Positions 1-9,063 of a stretch of DNA of 64,000 nt are shown in pieces. Position numbers and translations under genes: made by a program. The stretch is from contig JBNJGD010000008.1 in the NCBI GenBank assembly GCA_051747425.1, positions 50,180 to 114,179 of the forward strand. The letters run 5' to 3'. Under the pieces are notes generated by a model. The model searched no databases. It saw only the letters and a program-made list of their open reading frames with translations, and was not told the DNA's origin. The DNA is from HTCC5015 sp051747425 (GTDB lineage Bacteria > Pseudomonadota > Gammaproteobacteria > HTCC5015). Within the stretch, counting starts at the first letter, position 1. Each line of letters starts with the position of its first letter.

Positions 1-722
1 CCGGCGCCTACACCTTTAGCTACGATCAGCTGTTCCGCGAAAACCGGTTCACCGGCGCCGATCGCCAGGCCGATGCCCGCCAGGTGACGGCCGGCGTGAC
101 TTCGCGGCTGCTCGACAGCAGTTACCGGGAGCTGTTGAGTGCCAGCATCGGCCGAATTTACTACCTGGACGACCGCGAGGTGACGCTGGACGAGAGCGCG
201 CCCGCCGAGCGCGGGCAAGCGTCGGACATCGCCGCCCGCCTGCGTGCGCAACTGGGACCTCGCTGGCGTTTCGACGGCAACTGGCAATACAGCCGGGAAC
301 TCGAACGCATGGAGCGACAAAGTTACCAGTTGCGCTACAAGGACGAAGCCCGGCGAATCGTCAATTTGGGCTACCGCGAGAGTGAAAGCCTCGCCGGCGG
401 CACGGTCAGTGGTGTTACCGAACAGGCCGAGGTGGCGGCAGTGCTGCCGGTTGGAGGGCGTTGGCAATGGTTTGCGCGCTACTTTCACGATCTCGCTGGA
501 GAGAGGCCGCTGGAAACTTTTGCCGGATTCAACTACCAAAGCTGCTGCTGGGGCGTCAGCTTTATGGCCCGCCGTCAGCTCGACCTGATCAACCCGTCGG
601 CGGCGGGTGAGGACGAGTACGATACCGATTACATGATGCAATTTACCTTCCGTGGACTGGCCAGTGTGGGTGACGACAATGAACGCACCCTCGAACATGC
701 TATCCTCGGCTACGCCGAATGA
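1..722 (+). CDS. lptD: LPS-assembly protein LptD, C-terminal part (5' end outside window)
   Basis: The reading frame is open from base 3 and encodes about 239 residues of an outer-membrane beta-barrel C-terminus, with alternating aromatic and polar strands and a closing region rich in Tyr and Phe. LptD is the barrel that, with LptE, inserts lipopolysaccharide into the outer leaflet. The identification rests on barrel-like composition, the GAYTFSYDQLFRENRF segment typical of LptD barrels, and the position directly upstream of surA, the usual lptD-surA pair. The gene ends 13 bases before the surA start. The N-terminal OstA domain lies outside the window, so intactness cannot be judged. Confidence 0.88.
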   Translation, partial: GAYTFSYDQLFRENRFTGADRQADARQVTAGVTSRLLDSSYRELLSASIGRIYYLDDREVTLDESAPAERGQASDIAARLRAQLGPRWRFDGNWQYSRELERMERQSYQLRYKDEARRIVNLGYRESESLAGGTVSGVTEQAEVAAVLPVGGRWQWFARYFHDLAGERPLETFAGFNYQSCCWGVSFMARRQLDLINPSAAGEDEYDTDYMMQFTFRGLASVGDDNERTLEHAILGYAE

Positions 723-735
723 CCGGAAAGCCTTT

Positions 736-2058
736 ATGAACCTTACCAAAATATTTTTGACCGTTTTTCTTCTGATTGCCATCAGCAGTGTCCATGCCGA
801 GCGCGAGGTGCTGGCCCGAATTGCCGCTGTGGTTGAAGATGCGGTGATTCTCGAGAGCGATTTGCTCGAGGAGGTGGAAACCCTCAAGCAGCGCATTGAG
901 CGCTCGGACCAGAGTGTTCCGCCGGATGAAATCCTCAAGCGGCAAGTGCTCGAGCACATGATTGTCCAGGAAGTCCAGCTGCAGGCGGCGGATCGCATGG
1001 GCATCAATGTCGACGATACTTTTCTCAACCAGCAGGTACAGAGAGTGGCCTCTGAAAACGGCATGAGCGTGGGGGAGTTTCGCGCCCGGGTCGAAGCCGA
1101 TGGCATGGACTACTCGGAATACCGGGAGGCACTGAGAAAGGAAATCAGGGTTCAACAGCTACGCCAGCGTACGGTCTACGATCGCGTGGTGGTGTCGGAG
1201 CAGGAAGTGGACGACTATCTGGCCCAAAACCCCGAGGGAGAATCCGGTCGCGAGTACCGCCTCGGCCACCTGCTGGTGGGCACTCCCGAGGAGGCCTCAC
1301 CCGAAGAGGTGGAGGCCGCGAGGGAGAAGGCGCAGTCTCTGTATGAGCAAATTCGACAGGGGAAGGACTTCTCGAGTCTCGCCCTGTCCCACAGTGATGG
1401 CCAGATGGCCCTTGAGGGGGGCGATCTCGGCTGGCTCAGTCGCGGTCGCGTTCCGACATTGTTCCTGGAGGCCGTGGAGTCCCTTCAGCCGGGCGAGGTG
1501 GCCACTCCGGTGCAAAGTCCCGGTGGCTTCCATATTGTCAAACTTCAGGCGGTGCGCGGTGATGAGGTTCGCCTGATCGAGCAGGTTCACGCCCGGCATA
1601 TCCTGATCTCCCCGGATGCCGTCACCGGCGACGAGGAAGCCCGGGCAAAACTCCAGTCCCTGCGCCAGCGTATTGTCGAGGGCGGCGAGGACTTTGCCGC
1701 TCTGGCCAAGGCCCACTCGACAGACGGAAGTGCCTCCCAGGGCGGCGACCTTGGTTGGGGAGCTCCCCGGGAATATGTACCGGCCTTCCGCGATGTGGTG
1801 AAAGAGATCCCTCTGAACACCGTCAGCGAGCCCTTCCGCAGCGATTACGGTTGGCACATCCTCGAGGTGCTCGAGCGTCGCCAGTACGACGAGACCGACG
1901 AGTACCGCCGGGGCATGGCCCGGCAACAATTGCGCGAAACGAAGGCTCGCGAAGAGGAGGAGTTGTGGTTGCGTCGGCTGCGCGACCAGAGTTATGTCGA
2001 GTACCGCCTCGGACTCGGTGAGGATCCCGACTTTGGAGCGCTTCCGCGCCGGGACTGA
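736..2058 (+). CDS. surA: Periplasmic chaperone / peptidyl-prolyl isomerase SurA
   Basis: Encodes 440 residues. The start is the ATG at 736, preceded by GGAAAG, because it yields a clean signal peptide (about residues 1-22, ending VHA). A longer in-frame start at 652 would run back into lptD and is rejected. After the N-terminal chaperone domain (about 24-170) come two parvulin PPIase domains at about 173-275 (ending GGFHIVKL) and 285-385 (ending YGWHILEV), each with the GGDLGW core. SurA escorts unfolded outer-membrane proteins, LptD among them, across the periplasm. Length is normal for the family (about 430). It is followed by an acyltransferase gene and not the pdxA-ksgA pair found in enterics and pseudomonads. 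Confidence 0.96.
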   Translation: MNLTKIFLTVFLLIAISSVHAEREVLARIAAVVEDAVILESDLLEEVETLKQRIERSDQSVPPDEILKRQVLEHMIVQEVQLQAADRMGINVDDTFLNQQVQRVASENGMSVGEFRARVEADGMDYSEYREALRKEIRVQQLRQRTVYDRVVVSEQEVDDYLAQNPEGESGREYRLGHLLVGTPEEASPEEVEAAREKAQSLYEQIRQGKDFSSLALSHSDGQMALEGGDLGWLSRGRVPTLFLEAVESLQPGEVATPVQSPGGFHIVKLQAVRGDEVRLIEQVHARHILISPDAVTGDEEARAKLQSLRQRIVEGGEDFAALAKAHSTDGSASQGGDLGWGAPREYVPAFRDVVKEIPLNTVSEPFRSDYGWHILEVLERRQYDETDEYRRGMARQQLRETKAREEEELWLRRLRDQSYVEYRLGLGEDPDFGALPRRD

Positions 2059-2061
2059 GGG

Positions 2062-2799
2062 ATGATTCCGCAAACGCGACGGATAGCGCGGTTGGCCTGG
2101 GCGGTGGCGGTGACAGCAGCCGAAGTTCGGCGCCTGGACAGCGCCGATGCCGAAGCCAGAAGGCGGGCCATGGCCCGCTTTGTACGCCATGTGAACAATG
2201 ACCTGGGGCTGCGCGTCCACACCAGTGGCGACCCCCTGCAAAAGCCGGCTCTGGTGGTGGCCAATCACATCTCCTGGCACGATGTCTTTGCCATCGGGCA
2301 AAGCATCCAGCCGCGTTTTGTGGCCAAGGCGGAGGTCGCGAGTTGGCCGCTGCTGGGCTATTACGCCCGGAAGGCTGGAACGCTGTTTATCAAGCGCGGC
2401 AGCCAGCCCGCCGCTCAACATGTGGCCCACGACATGTACGACAGCCTGGCCAGTGAGTCGGTGCTGGTCTTTCCCGAGGGCACTACCAGTGACGGCCACT
2501 CATTGCTGCCGTTTAAAAAGCGGCTGTTTGTACCCGCCATGGAGCGCGGTTGCCCGGTGCAGCCGGTGGCGCTCTACTATCCGGGCACCGACCGCAGGGG
2601 GCGGGGCGTTGCCTTTCTGAATGAGAGTTTTGCCGGTCACTTGTGGCGCACGCTGGCCATGCCGCGGATTGATGTGTTTGTTCACTACTGTTCGCCGTTG
2701 GCCGTGCAAGAGGATGAGTCGGCCCGGGAACTGGCTCGCCGGGTGGAGCAGGTGATCGCAGAGGCGCGGCGTCAGCTCGTTGAGCGCGCTGGCGGTTAA
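2062..2799 (+). CDS. 1-acyl-sn-glycerol-3-phosphate acyltransferase (PlsC family)
   Basis: Encodes 245 residues. The catalytic HX4D motif appears as NHISWHD (about residues 69-75) and the glycerophosphate-binding block as FPEGTTSDG (about 140-148), both diagnostic of the PlsC/LPLAT family. These enzymes move an acyl group from acyl-CoA or acyl-ACP to lysophosphatidate, or in relatives to ornithine lipid or other lyso-lipids, at the inner membrane. The ATG lies three bases after the surA stop, so co-transcription with lptD-surA is likely. A role in envelope lipid supply would fit the neighbours, but the acceptor cannot be read from sequence. The end overlaps the convergent next gene by 4 bp. 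Confidence 0.88.
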   Translation: MIPQTRRIARLAWAVAVTAAEVRRLDSADAEARRRAMARFVRHVNNDLGLRVHTSGDPLQKPALVVANHISWHDVFAIGQSIQPRFVAKAEVASWPLLGYYARKAGTLFIKRGSQPAAQHVAHDMYDSLASESVLVFPEGTTSDGHSLLPFKKRLFVPAMERGCPVQPVALYYPGTDRRGRGVAFLNESFAGHLWRTLAMPRIDVFVHYCSPLAVQEDESARELARRVEQVIAEARRQLVERAGG

Positions 2800-3521
2800 A
2801 TCCTGAAGGGCTCGGGTTCGCCGTTGAAGATGGCGTCGAGAATTTTCATTTCCCGCTCGCGAATGACCCGGATGAACTCGCCGGCTCCGTCCATGGCGAT
2901 AAAGGCCTTGTAGCCCCTGCCCAGAAAATCGTGGAGATCGCCCAGGCCCAGCGCGTGGGCGGGTTTGTCGCTGATTTTAAGCACACCGCCGAGATAGCTT
3001 TTGCCCGAGAGCTTGTCCAGTTCCTCGCCGACTTTGAGAACCAGTTCGATTTGACGCTTGCGGTCTTCGTAATTGTCGCTGCGGCGGTAGGCCTCGGCGT
3101 AGTGCTCCGGTGTGATGTCGTCGATGGCGCCCATTTCCACCAACTGGGTGGCCTGGGCCTCGTCGAGCTGCATGGTCAACGCGTTCAGTTCCATGATGAA
3201 AGTCAGAATGTAAAAAAGCCGATTGGGCATGACCCGCTCGACAATCGGGTAAACCTTTTTGACATCGCTGTCCCGTCGGCTGTAGTCCTTGGCGCCGTAC
3301 ATGTCATGCTGGAAGTAGTCGATGGCCAGTTCGTAGCGCGGCCGGGCCGCGAGGTCGCTATAGGTTTCGCCGATACGGCGGGACTGGAAAGCCGCCGTTT
3401 TGCTCACGGCCTCCTTGAGCTCGGGGCTGTCGCGACGCAGGATGTGATGCTGAATACACAGGTTCAGATCTCTGTAGACGCTGTCTTTGTATTCTTGGCG
3501 CTTTTCTTTGCGTGATGCCAT
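2796..3521 (-). CDS. Conserved protein of unknown function
   Basis: Encodes 241 mostly helical, charged residues, with no signal peptide or membrane segment. A block at about residues 69-84, containing DYFQHDMYGAKDYSRRD, looks like a conserved signature. I recall related uncharacterised marine gammaproteobacterial proteins with an FFL-x-x-(L/M)YG-x-(K/R)D-(F/Y) block, but cannot name a Pfam family. The start is the ATG at 3521; the Shine-Dalgarno is weak (AAGAG). It is convergent with the plsC-like gene (4 bp overlap) and downstream of the pseudouridine synthase on the same strand. No function is proposed. Confidence 0.8.
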   Translation of the reverse strand: MASRKEKRQEYKDSVYRDLNLCIQHHILRRDSPELKEAVSKTAAFQSRRIGETYSDLAARPRYELAIDYFQHDMYGAKDYSRRDSDVKKVYPIVERVMPNRLFYILTFIMELNALTMQLDEAQATQLVEMGAIDDITPEHYAEAYRRSDNYEDRKRQIELVLKVGEELDKLSGKSYLGGVLKISDKPAHALGLGDLHDFLGRGYKAFIAMDGAGEFIRVIREREMKILDAIFNGEPEPFRI

Positions 3522-3585
3522 TTGCTCTTGTCTTTGCCCGCTTTTTACAGTCGCCTTACTATGCCCGAGTGCCCCGCTATTTCAA

Positions 3586-3616
3586 GCGACCAAAGTCATG
3601 CCCGTCCTTTGGTCGC
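3586..3616. repeat. Perfect 10-bp inverted repeat between genes
   Basis: GCGACCAAAG at 3586-3595 is exactly complementary to CTTTGGTCGC at 3607-3616, with an 11-base loop. It lies just past the rluA-type stop on the minus strand and upstream of the unknown gene at 2796-3521. It could be a transcript-end or processing hairpin, or an operator. No strong U-run follows it. Confidence 0.5.
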
Positions 3617-3627
3617 CGCCGGTTGGT

Positions 3628-4281
3628 CTAAAAGGACGCGGGCGAGTGGAGGCAAAGGGTACCGTCTCCGGACGGGGCGGCTATTTCGAGTTGGCAGGCG
3701 TGCAGCAACAATCTCGGCGCGGCTTTTCTCGCCTCTTCACCGGCGTAGAAGGGGTCGCCCAGAATGGGGTGGCCCAGGGCCGCCATATGGACCCTCAACT
3801 GGTGGGATCGGCCGGTGACCGGCGTCAGTTCCAGCAAGCTGGTGCCATTACTGCGTTCGAGTACCCGGTAGCGGGTCCGTGAGGGTTTGCCGTGTTGATG
3901 ATCCACCATCTGGCGCGGCCGGTTGGGCCAGTCGCAGATCAGGGGCAGGTCTACTTCTCCCTCGTCGTCGGCTACCGTTCCGTCTACCAGCGCGCGGTAG
4001 CGCTTTTGACACAGCCGCTCCTGAAACTGGCGACTGAGATGGCGATGCGGGTCGGCGCCGAGGGCCAGTACCATCACTCCCGAGGTGTCCATGTCGAGGC
4101 GGTGAACGATGCGCGCCCGGGGATATTCCGCCTCCACGCGGGTGGCCACGCTGTCGCGATTTTGCGGGTGTCGTCCGGGCACGGAGAGCAGGCCGGCGGG
4201 TTTGTCGACAAACAGGCAGTCATCGCGGACCAGGGCGTAGCGCAGGGGGGCGTGACAGGGCGGTGCGATAAAGTCGGTCAT
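3628..4281 (-). CDS. RluA-family pseudouridine synthase
   Basis: Encodes 217 residues from the ATG at 4281. A TTG 13 codons upstream (4320) is in frame, but the ATG version matches RluA length (219 in E. coli). The catalytic block RIVHRLDMDTSG is intact; its Asp is the nucleophile in uridine-to-pseudouridine conversion. The downstream GRSHQLRVHMAALGHPILGD segment is the second family signature. There is no N-terminal S4 domain, which points to the short RluA type (23S rRNA U746 / tRNA U32) over RluC or RluD. It diverges from the antiporter operon. Confidence 0.88.
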   Translation of the reverse strand: MTDFIAPPCHAPLRYALVRDDCLFVDKPAGLLSVPGRHPQNRDSVATRVEAEYPRARIVHRLDMDTSGVMVLALGADPHRHLSRQFQERLCQKRYRALVDGTVADDEGEVDLPLICDWPNRPRQMVDHQHGKPSRTRYRVLERSNGTSLLELTPVTGRSHQLRVHMAALGHPILGDPFYAGEEARKAAPRLLLHACQLEIAAPSGDGTLCLHSPASF

Positions 4282-4418
4282 CTCATCGGCGTGTGGCGCG
4301 GGTGGCTTATTTTGCCACAATGGGTGCCACCTTGTGGTGGCGGGTTTTCTTGCCAGCGGGCGGGCGCTTCGATAAGCTCGGTCTACGATTTTAGCCCGCC
4401 TATCAGCACAGAGGTGCC

Positions 4419-6719
4419 ATGCTTGCAGCGGTAGTTTCCGGTTTTATTGTGGCCTGTTTTGCGCCACTGCTGGCCAGGCGTTGGCCACTGTCATCGGGCT
4501 GGATACTGGGCGCTCTCCCGGCCGGGCTTTTCGTCTATTTTTTTGGCTTTGTCGAGCCGGTGATCCAGGAGGGCCCCCGGGTTGTTCGCTACGCCTGGTG
4601 GCCCGGACTGGACCTCAGTCTGGATTTTCTCATCGATGGCTTGTCGCTGCTTTTCGGTCTTCTGATCAGTGGCATTGGCGCTTTGGTGCTGGTGTACTCC
4701 GGGTCGTTTCTTCGCGGTAACCGCGATCTCGCCCGCCTCTACTTTTTTCTGCTGTGCTTTATGGCCTCCATGTTGGGGCTGGTGTTTGCCGACAATCTGA
4801 TCACCCTGTTTGTCTTCTGGGAGCTGACCAGCATTACCTCCTACATGCTGATCGGCTTCAACCACGAAAACACCGATGTTCGGCGCTTTGCCCTCCAGGG
4901 CCTGTTCGTCACCACCGGCGGCGGTCTGGCCATGCTTGCCGGCTTGATCATGCTGGCGCAAATGGGGGGCAGCTACAGCCTCAGTGAGTTGCTGGCCGGA
5001 GAGGCGCTGCACCAGCACCCCTGGTACGCGGGCATGCTGGTCTGTCTGCTGCTGGGGGCCTTCAGCAAGTCGGCCCAGGTGCCCATGCACTTCTGGTTGC
5101 CCAATGCCATGGCCGCGCCCACGCCAGTGTCGGCCTACCTGCACTCGGCGACCATGGTCAAGGCGGGCATCTACTTGCTGGCGCGGCTTAACCCCGCCCT
5201 GGGTGAGGGTTTTTTGTGGACCGCCAGCCTGACGGCGTTCGGCGCCGCCACCATGTTGCTCGGCGCCAGCTGGGCGCTCACCTACACCCCGATTAAAAAG
5301 GTGCTGGCCAACTCGACCCTGATGGCCCTGGGCTTGTTGACGATGCTGATCGGCGTCGGCGGCGAGGCGGCACTGACCGCATTTGTCTGCTTTCTGCTCG
5401 CCCACGCGCTGTACAAGGGTGCGCTGTTTTTGCTCGCCGGCGCCACCGAGCTGGGCACCGGCAGCAAGGACATGGCCCACATGGGCGGGCTCCACCGAAC
5501 CATGCCCCTGACCGCGCTTCTCACCGTGTTGGCGGCCCTGTCTCTGGCGGGGTTGCCGCCCCTGTTCGGCTTTGTCGCCAAGGAATTGGTGCTCGAAGCC
5601 CTGCTGGCGGCGCCTCTGTGGTCGGCGTTCCTGCTGGTGGCAACAGTGGCCGCGGCGGCGCTGATGGTCGCGGTGGCCTTTATTATTGTGGTTAAACCCT
5701 TCCTCGGCGAGACCACGGACATCGCCGAGGGCGCCCGGGAAGTGCCGCCGGCGATGCTGGTGGGTCCCGCCGTATTGTCCCTCCTCGCCCTGGTGTTCGG
5801 TGTCGCCCCGGTGTTGCCCGAGGGGCTGCTGGCGGCGGCGGTAGAGGCCGTCAGCGGAGAGCGGCCCAGCATGTATCTGGCGCTGTGGCACGGCTTCAAT
5901 CTACCGCTGCTGCTCTCCGCCGTCAGTCTGGCGCTGGGCGCTTTGCTGGCCTGGCGCTGGTCGCGCTGGGTGGGGCGCCTGGCCTCGATGGCGACACTGC
6001 TGGCCCGGCTGGGGCCGCAGGCGCTTTACTTCCGTGTGATGGACTGGATTCCCAGGGTCGCCGCGGCCCAGACCCGCTTTCTGCAAAATGGTGTGCTGGG
6101 TCTTTATATGGTGGCGCTGGTCAGCGTTGCCTTTGCCACCGCCGGATATACCCTCTACAGTCGCTACGCCATTGCCTGGCCCTGGGATATTTCGGGCGGG
6201 GCATTTTACGAATGGGGCATCGTGCTCTTGATGCTTTTGTCGGCGGGTTTTGCCACATTCACCGGCTCCCGACTGGGTGCGGTGGCGTCCATGGGTGTGT
6301 TCGGTTTCACTGTGGCTCTGATTTTTATTCTCTTCAGTGCCCCGGACCTGGGGATTACCCAGTTGCTGATTGAAACCCTGACGGTGATTTTGCTGGTTCT
6401 GGTGCTCTTCCGATTGCCCGAGTTTGTGCGCCTGTCCTCCACCTGGGAGCGCTGGCGGGATATTGCGGTGGCCGCCTTTGCCGGCCTGGTCATGACCCAG
6501 TTGGTGCTGGCCGCCATCGGTGCCCGCTACTACCCCAGCATTTCCGACTATTTCGTCGAGAACAGTGCCGGCGCCGGCCACGGTCTCAATATCGTCAATG
6601 TGATTCTGGTGGACTTTCGTGCACTGGATACGCTGGGCGAAATTTTTGTGTTGGCCCTGGCGGCGATGGGCGTCTACTCCATGCTCAAGTTGAAGCCGGA
6701 GGGCCGTGGCGATGCGTGA
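4419..6719 (+). CDS. mnhA: Na+/H+ antiporter subunit A (MrpA/MnhA)
   Basis: Encodes 766 residues, nearly all membrane helices. It has the proton-translocating NADH-quinone oxidoreductase subunit-5 core (about residues 60-420, including the ENLITLF-like segment and the TPVSAYLHSATMVKAG signature) and a C-terminal extension of extra helices (about 570-760) typical of MrpA. GAGGTG precedes the ATG. It is the first gene of a seven-gene A-G operon. Mrp complexes exchange cytoplasmic Na+ for H+ and serve pH and salt homeostasis, common in marine and haloalkaliphilic bacteria. MrpB is a separate gene here and not fused. Confidence 0.95.
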   Translation: MLAAVVSGFIVACFAPLLARRWPLSSGWILGALPAGLFVYFFGFVEPVIQEGPRVVRYAWWPGLDLSLDFLIDGLSLLFGLLISGIGALVLVYSGSFLRGNRDLARLYFFLLCFMASMLGLVFADNLITLFVFWELTSITSYMLIGFNHENTDVRRFALQGLFVTTGGGLAMLAGLIMLAQMGGSYSLSELLAGEALHQHPWYAGMLVCLLLGAFSKSAQVPMHFWLPNAMAAPTPVSAYLHSATMVKAGIYLLARLNPALGEGFLWTASLTAFGAATMLLGASWALTYTPIKKVLANSTLMALGLLTMLIGVGGEAALTAFVCFLLAHALYKGALFLLAGATELGTGSKDMAHMGGLHRTMPLTALLTVLAALSLAGLPPLFGFVAKELVLEALLAAPLWSAFLLVATVAAAALMVAVAFIIVVKPFLGETTDIAEGAREVPPAMLVGPAVLSLLALVFGVAPVLPEGLLAAAVEAVSGERPSMYLALWHGFNLPLLLSAVSLALGALLAWRWSRWVGRLASMATLLARLGPQALYFRVMDWIPRVAAAQTRFLQNGVLGLYMVALVSVAFATAGYTLYSRYAIAWPWDISGGAFYEWGIVLLMLLSAGFATFTGSRLGAVASMGVFGFTVALIFILFSAPDLGITQLLIETLTVILLVLVLFRLPEFVRLSSTWERWRDIAVAAFAGLVMTQLVLAAIGARYYPSISDYFVENSAGAGHGLNIVNVILVDFRALDTLGEIFVLALAAMGVYSMLKLKPEGRGDA

Positions 6720-7140
6720 AAAGAAGACGCTGATTCTGAGCACCGCCACGCTGTTTATCGTTCCCTTGCAGTTGATGTTTTCCGTGTTTCTGCTGCTGCG
6801 CGGTCACGATGAGCCGGGCGGCGGATTTATCGCCGGCCTCGTCGCCTCCGGAGCGATTGCGCTCTACGCCTTTGCCTTTGGTGCCGCTGCCACCCGCCAG
6901 TGGCTGCGCCTCGATCCCCGGGATCTGCTCGCCGCCGGCCTGTTGATGGGGCTGGCCTCGACCCTGCCCGCCCTGTTCGCCGGTGAAGCGTTGCTGACCG
7001 CAGCCTGGTGGTCTCTGCCCCTGCCGGGCGGCGACAGCGTCAAACTGTCCACGCCGCTGATTTTTGATATCGGCGTCTACTGCGCGGTGATTGGCACCAT
7101 TGTCACCATTGTGATGGGACTGTTGGAGGCGGAAGAATGA
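6712..7140 (+). CDS. mnhB: Na+/H+ antiporter subunit B (MnhB)
   Basis: Encodes 142 residues with about four membrane helices. The RGHDEPGGGFIAGL segment (about residues 27-40) is the MnhB hallmark. The chosen start is the ATG at 6712, inside the end of mnhA (8-bp overlap); a GTG two codons earlier (6706) is possible. Overlap implies translational coupling within the Mrp operon. Confidence 0.93.
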   Translation: MREKKTLILSTATLFIVPLQLMFSVFLLLRGHDEPGGGFIAGLVASGAIALYAFAFGAAATRQWLRLDPRDLLAAGLLMGLASTLPALFAGEALLTAAWWSLPLPGGDSVKLSTPLIFDIGVYCAVIGTIVTIVMGLLEAEE

Positions 7141-7177
7141 GGGCAAACCCGATTTTTGACCGATGCGGAGGTGCACC

Positions 7178-7525
7178 GTGGAAAGTGTAATGGCCTATGT
7201 CATCGGGCTGCTGTTCACCGCCGCGCTCTATATGATGATGCGGCGCTCAATCGTCAAGCTGGTGATTGGCCTGATTTTGTTGAGCAATGCCGCCAACTTG
7301 CTGATCTTTGTCACGGCTGGAATGACGCGCATGGCACCGCCCCTGATCGACGCAGGTACCCGGCAGCCCGCCGAAGTCATCGCCGATCCGCTGCCCCAGG
7401 CCCTGATTCTCACCGCCATCGTGATCTCCTTTGGGGTGCTGGCCTACGCCGTGGTACTGATTCGCAAGGCCTATGAAGTGGTGGGCACCGACGACCTCGA
7501 CCAGATGAAGGACACCGATACATGA
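7178..7525 (+). CDS. mnhC: Na+/H+ antiporter subunit C (MnhC)
   Basis: Encodes 115 residues with three predicted helices, resembling NuoK. The IVKLVIGLILLSNAANLLIF helix carries the family pattern. The start is taken as the GTG at 7178 because GGAGGT lies five bases upstream; an internal ATG at 7190 is the alternative. The gene ends overlapping mnhD in ATGA. Confidence 0.92.
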   Translation: MESVMAYVIGLLFTAALYMMMRRSIVKLVIGLILLSNAANLLIFVTAGMTRMAPPLIDAGTRQPAEVIADPLPQALILTAIVISFGVLAYAVVLIRKAYEVVGTDDLDQMKDTDT

Positions 7526-9063
7526 CGCTGGAACTGGTGTTGCCCATCCTGATCCCGTTGCTGGCCGGGGCCCTGTCGCTGGCCCTGTGGCGCTCACTGC
7601 GCGCCCAGCAATGGCTGGCGGTGTTGGCCACTCTGGCGCTGACGGTGGTTGGCGCTGCGCTGATGGTTGCGGTGGCCGAGGAAGGCTATGTGGTGACGGT
7701 GGCCGGTGGCTGGCCGGCGCCCTACGGCATCGTGCTGGTGGCGGATCTGCTGAGTGCCGCCATGGTCCTGATCACCGGCTTGATCGGCCTCGGGATTGCC
7801 GTCTACTCCCTGGCCTCGATGCCCGAGGGCCACCAGCGCTTTGGTTACTACCCACTCATGCACATCCTGCTGGCGGGGGTCTGCGGCGCCTTCCTCACCG
7901 GCGATGTCTTCAACCTGTTCGTCTGGTTTGAGGTGATGTTGCTGGCCTCGTTTGCCCTGCTGACCCTCGGTGGCGAACGCGCCCAGATGGAGGGTGCGAT
8001 CAAATATGTCACCATCAATTTGTTTTCCTCGGCCTTGTTTCTCTCGGCCGTGGGCCTGCTTTACAGCACCATGGGCACGCTCAATATGGCCGATTTATCG
8101 GTCAAGGTGGCGGCACTCGAGGACCCCGGGTTGATCACCGTGATCTCCACCCTGTTTATGGTGTCCTTTGGCATCAAGGCGGCGGCCTTCCCCCTGTTTT
8201 TCTGGCTGCCGGCCTCCTATCACACGCCCCAGGTGGCGGTATCGGCCCTGTTTGCCGGCTTGCTCACCAAGGTGGGGGTTTACGCCCTGTTCCGCTTCTT
8301 TACCCTGATTTTTACCCAGGACACGGGCTACACCCACAATCTGCTGCTGTGGATGGCCTGTCTGACCATGCTCACCGGCGTACTCGGCGCCGCCGCCCAG
8401 TTTGAATTTCGCCGCATACTCTCTTTCCACATTGTCAGCCAGATCGGCTACATGTTGCTGGGTCTGGCCCTGATGACGCCGCTGGCCCTGGTGGGCGGTG
8501 TGTTCTACATCGTTCACCACATTTTCGTTAAAACCAATTTGTTTCTGGTCAGTGGCCTGGTGTACCGCCTGACTGGCAGTTACGAGTTGCGACGGCTGGG
8601 CGGGTTTTACCGCCACCGTCCCTGGGTGGCCCTGGCCTTTGCCATTCCCGCCCTGTCCCTGGCCGGCATCCCGCCCCTCTCGGGCTTTTTTGCCAAATTT
8701 GTGGTGATCCGCGCGGGCATTGAGGCCGAGGCCTGGGTGGCCACGGCGGTGGCTCTGGTCGTTGGCCTGCTCACGCTCTACTCCATGGTCAAGATCTGGG
8801 CCGAAGCCTTCTGGAAAGCCGTGCCCGAGCGCGAACCGGGCACGGGTGAGGCGATCGGCGAGAGGGCGGATGAGTATTTCCGCACACTGCCCAGCCGCGC
8901 CAGCTGGTTGGCCTACGGAGTACCCATTGCCGCCTTCGCTTTGGTGACTCTGGGTCTGGGGCTGGCCGGGCAACCCGTCTACGAGCTGGCGGCCCGGGCC
9001 GCTGATCAGCTGCTCGACCCCAGTGGCTATATTGAGGCCGTGTTGCCGGGAGCTGCTCCATGA
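7522..9063 (+). CDS. mnhD: Na+/H+ antiporter subunit D (MnhD)
   Basis: Encodes 513 residues and about 14 membrane helices of the NuoM/NuoN proton-translocating family. The conserved antiporter region includes FNLFVWFEVMLLASFALLTLG (about 132-152, with its Glu) and FGIKAAAFPLFFWLPASYHTPQ (about 215-236). Overlaps mnhC by 4 bp and mnhE by 4 bp. Confidence 0.95.
   Translation: MTLELVLPILIPLLAGALSLALWRSLRAQQWLAVLATLALTVVGAALMVAVAEEGYVVTVAGGWPAPYGIVLVADLLSAAMVLITGLIGLGIAVYSLASMPEGHQRFGYYPLMHILLAGVCGAFLTGDVFNLFVWFEVMLLASFALLTLGGERAQMEGAIKYVTINLFSSALFLSAVGLLYSTMGTLNMADLSVKVAALEDPGLITVISTLFMVSFGIKAAAFPLFFWLPASYHTPQVAVSALFAGLLTKVGVYALFRFFTLIFTQDTGYTHNLLLWMACLTMLTGVLGAAAQFEFRRILSFHIVSQIGYMLLGLALMTPLALVGGVFYIVHHIFVKTNLFLVSGLVYRLTGSYELRRLGGFYRHRPWVALAFAIPALSLAGIPPLSGFFAKFVVIRAGIEAEAWVATAVALVVGLLTLYSMVKIWAEAFWKAVPEREPGTGEAIGERADEYFRTLPSRASWLAYGVPIAAFALVTLGLGLAGQPVYELAARAADQLLDPSGYIEAVLPGAAP

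Noticed and set aside
4326..4341. GCCACC-TTGT-GGTGGC hairpin as a terminator
   Set aside because: It lies between divergent genes where no transcript should end; possibly chance.
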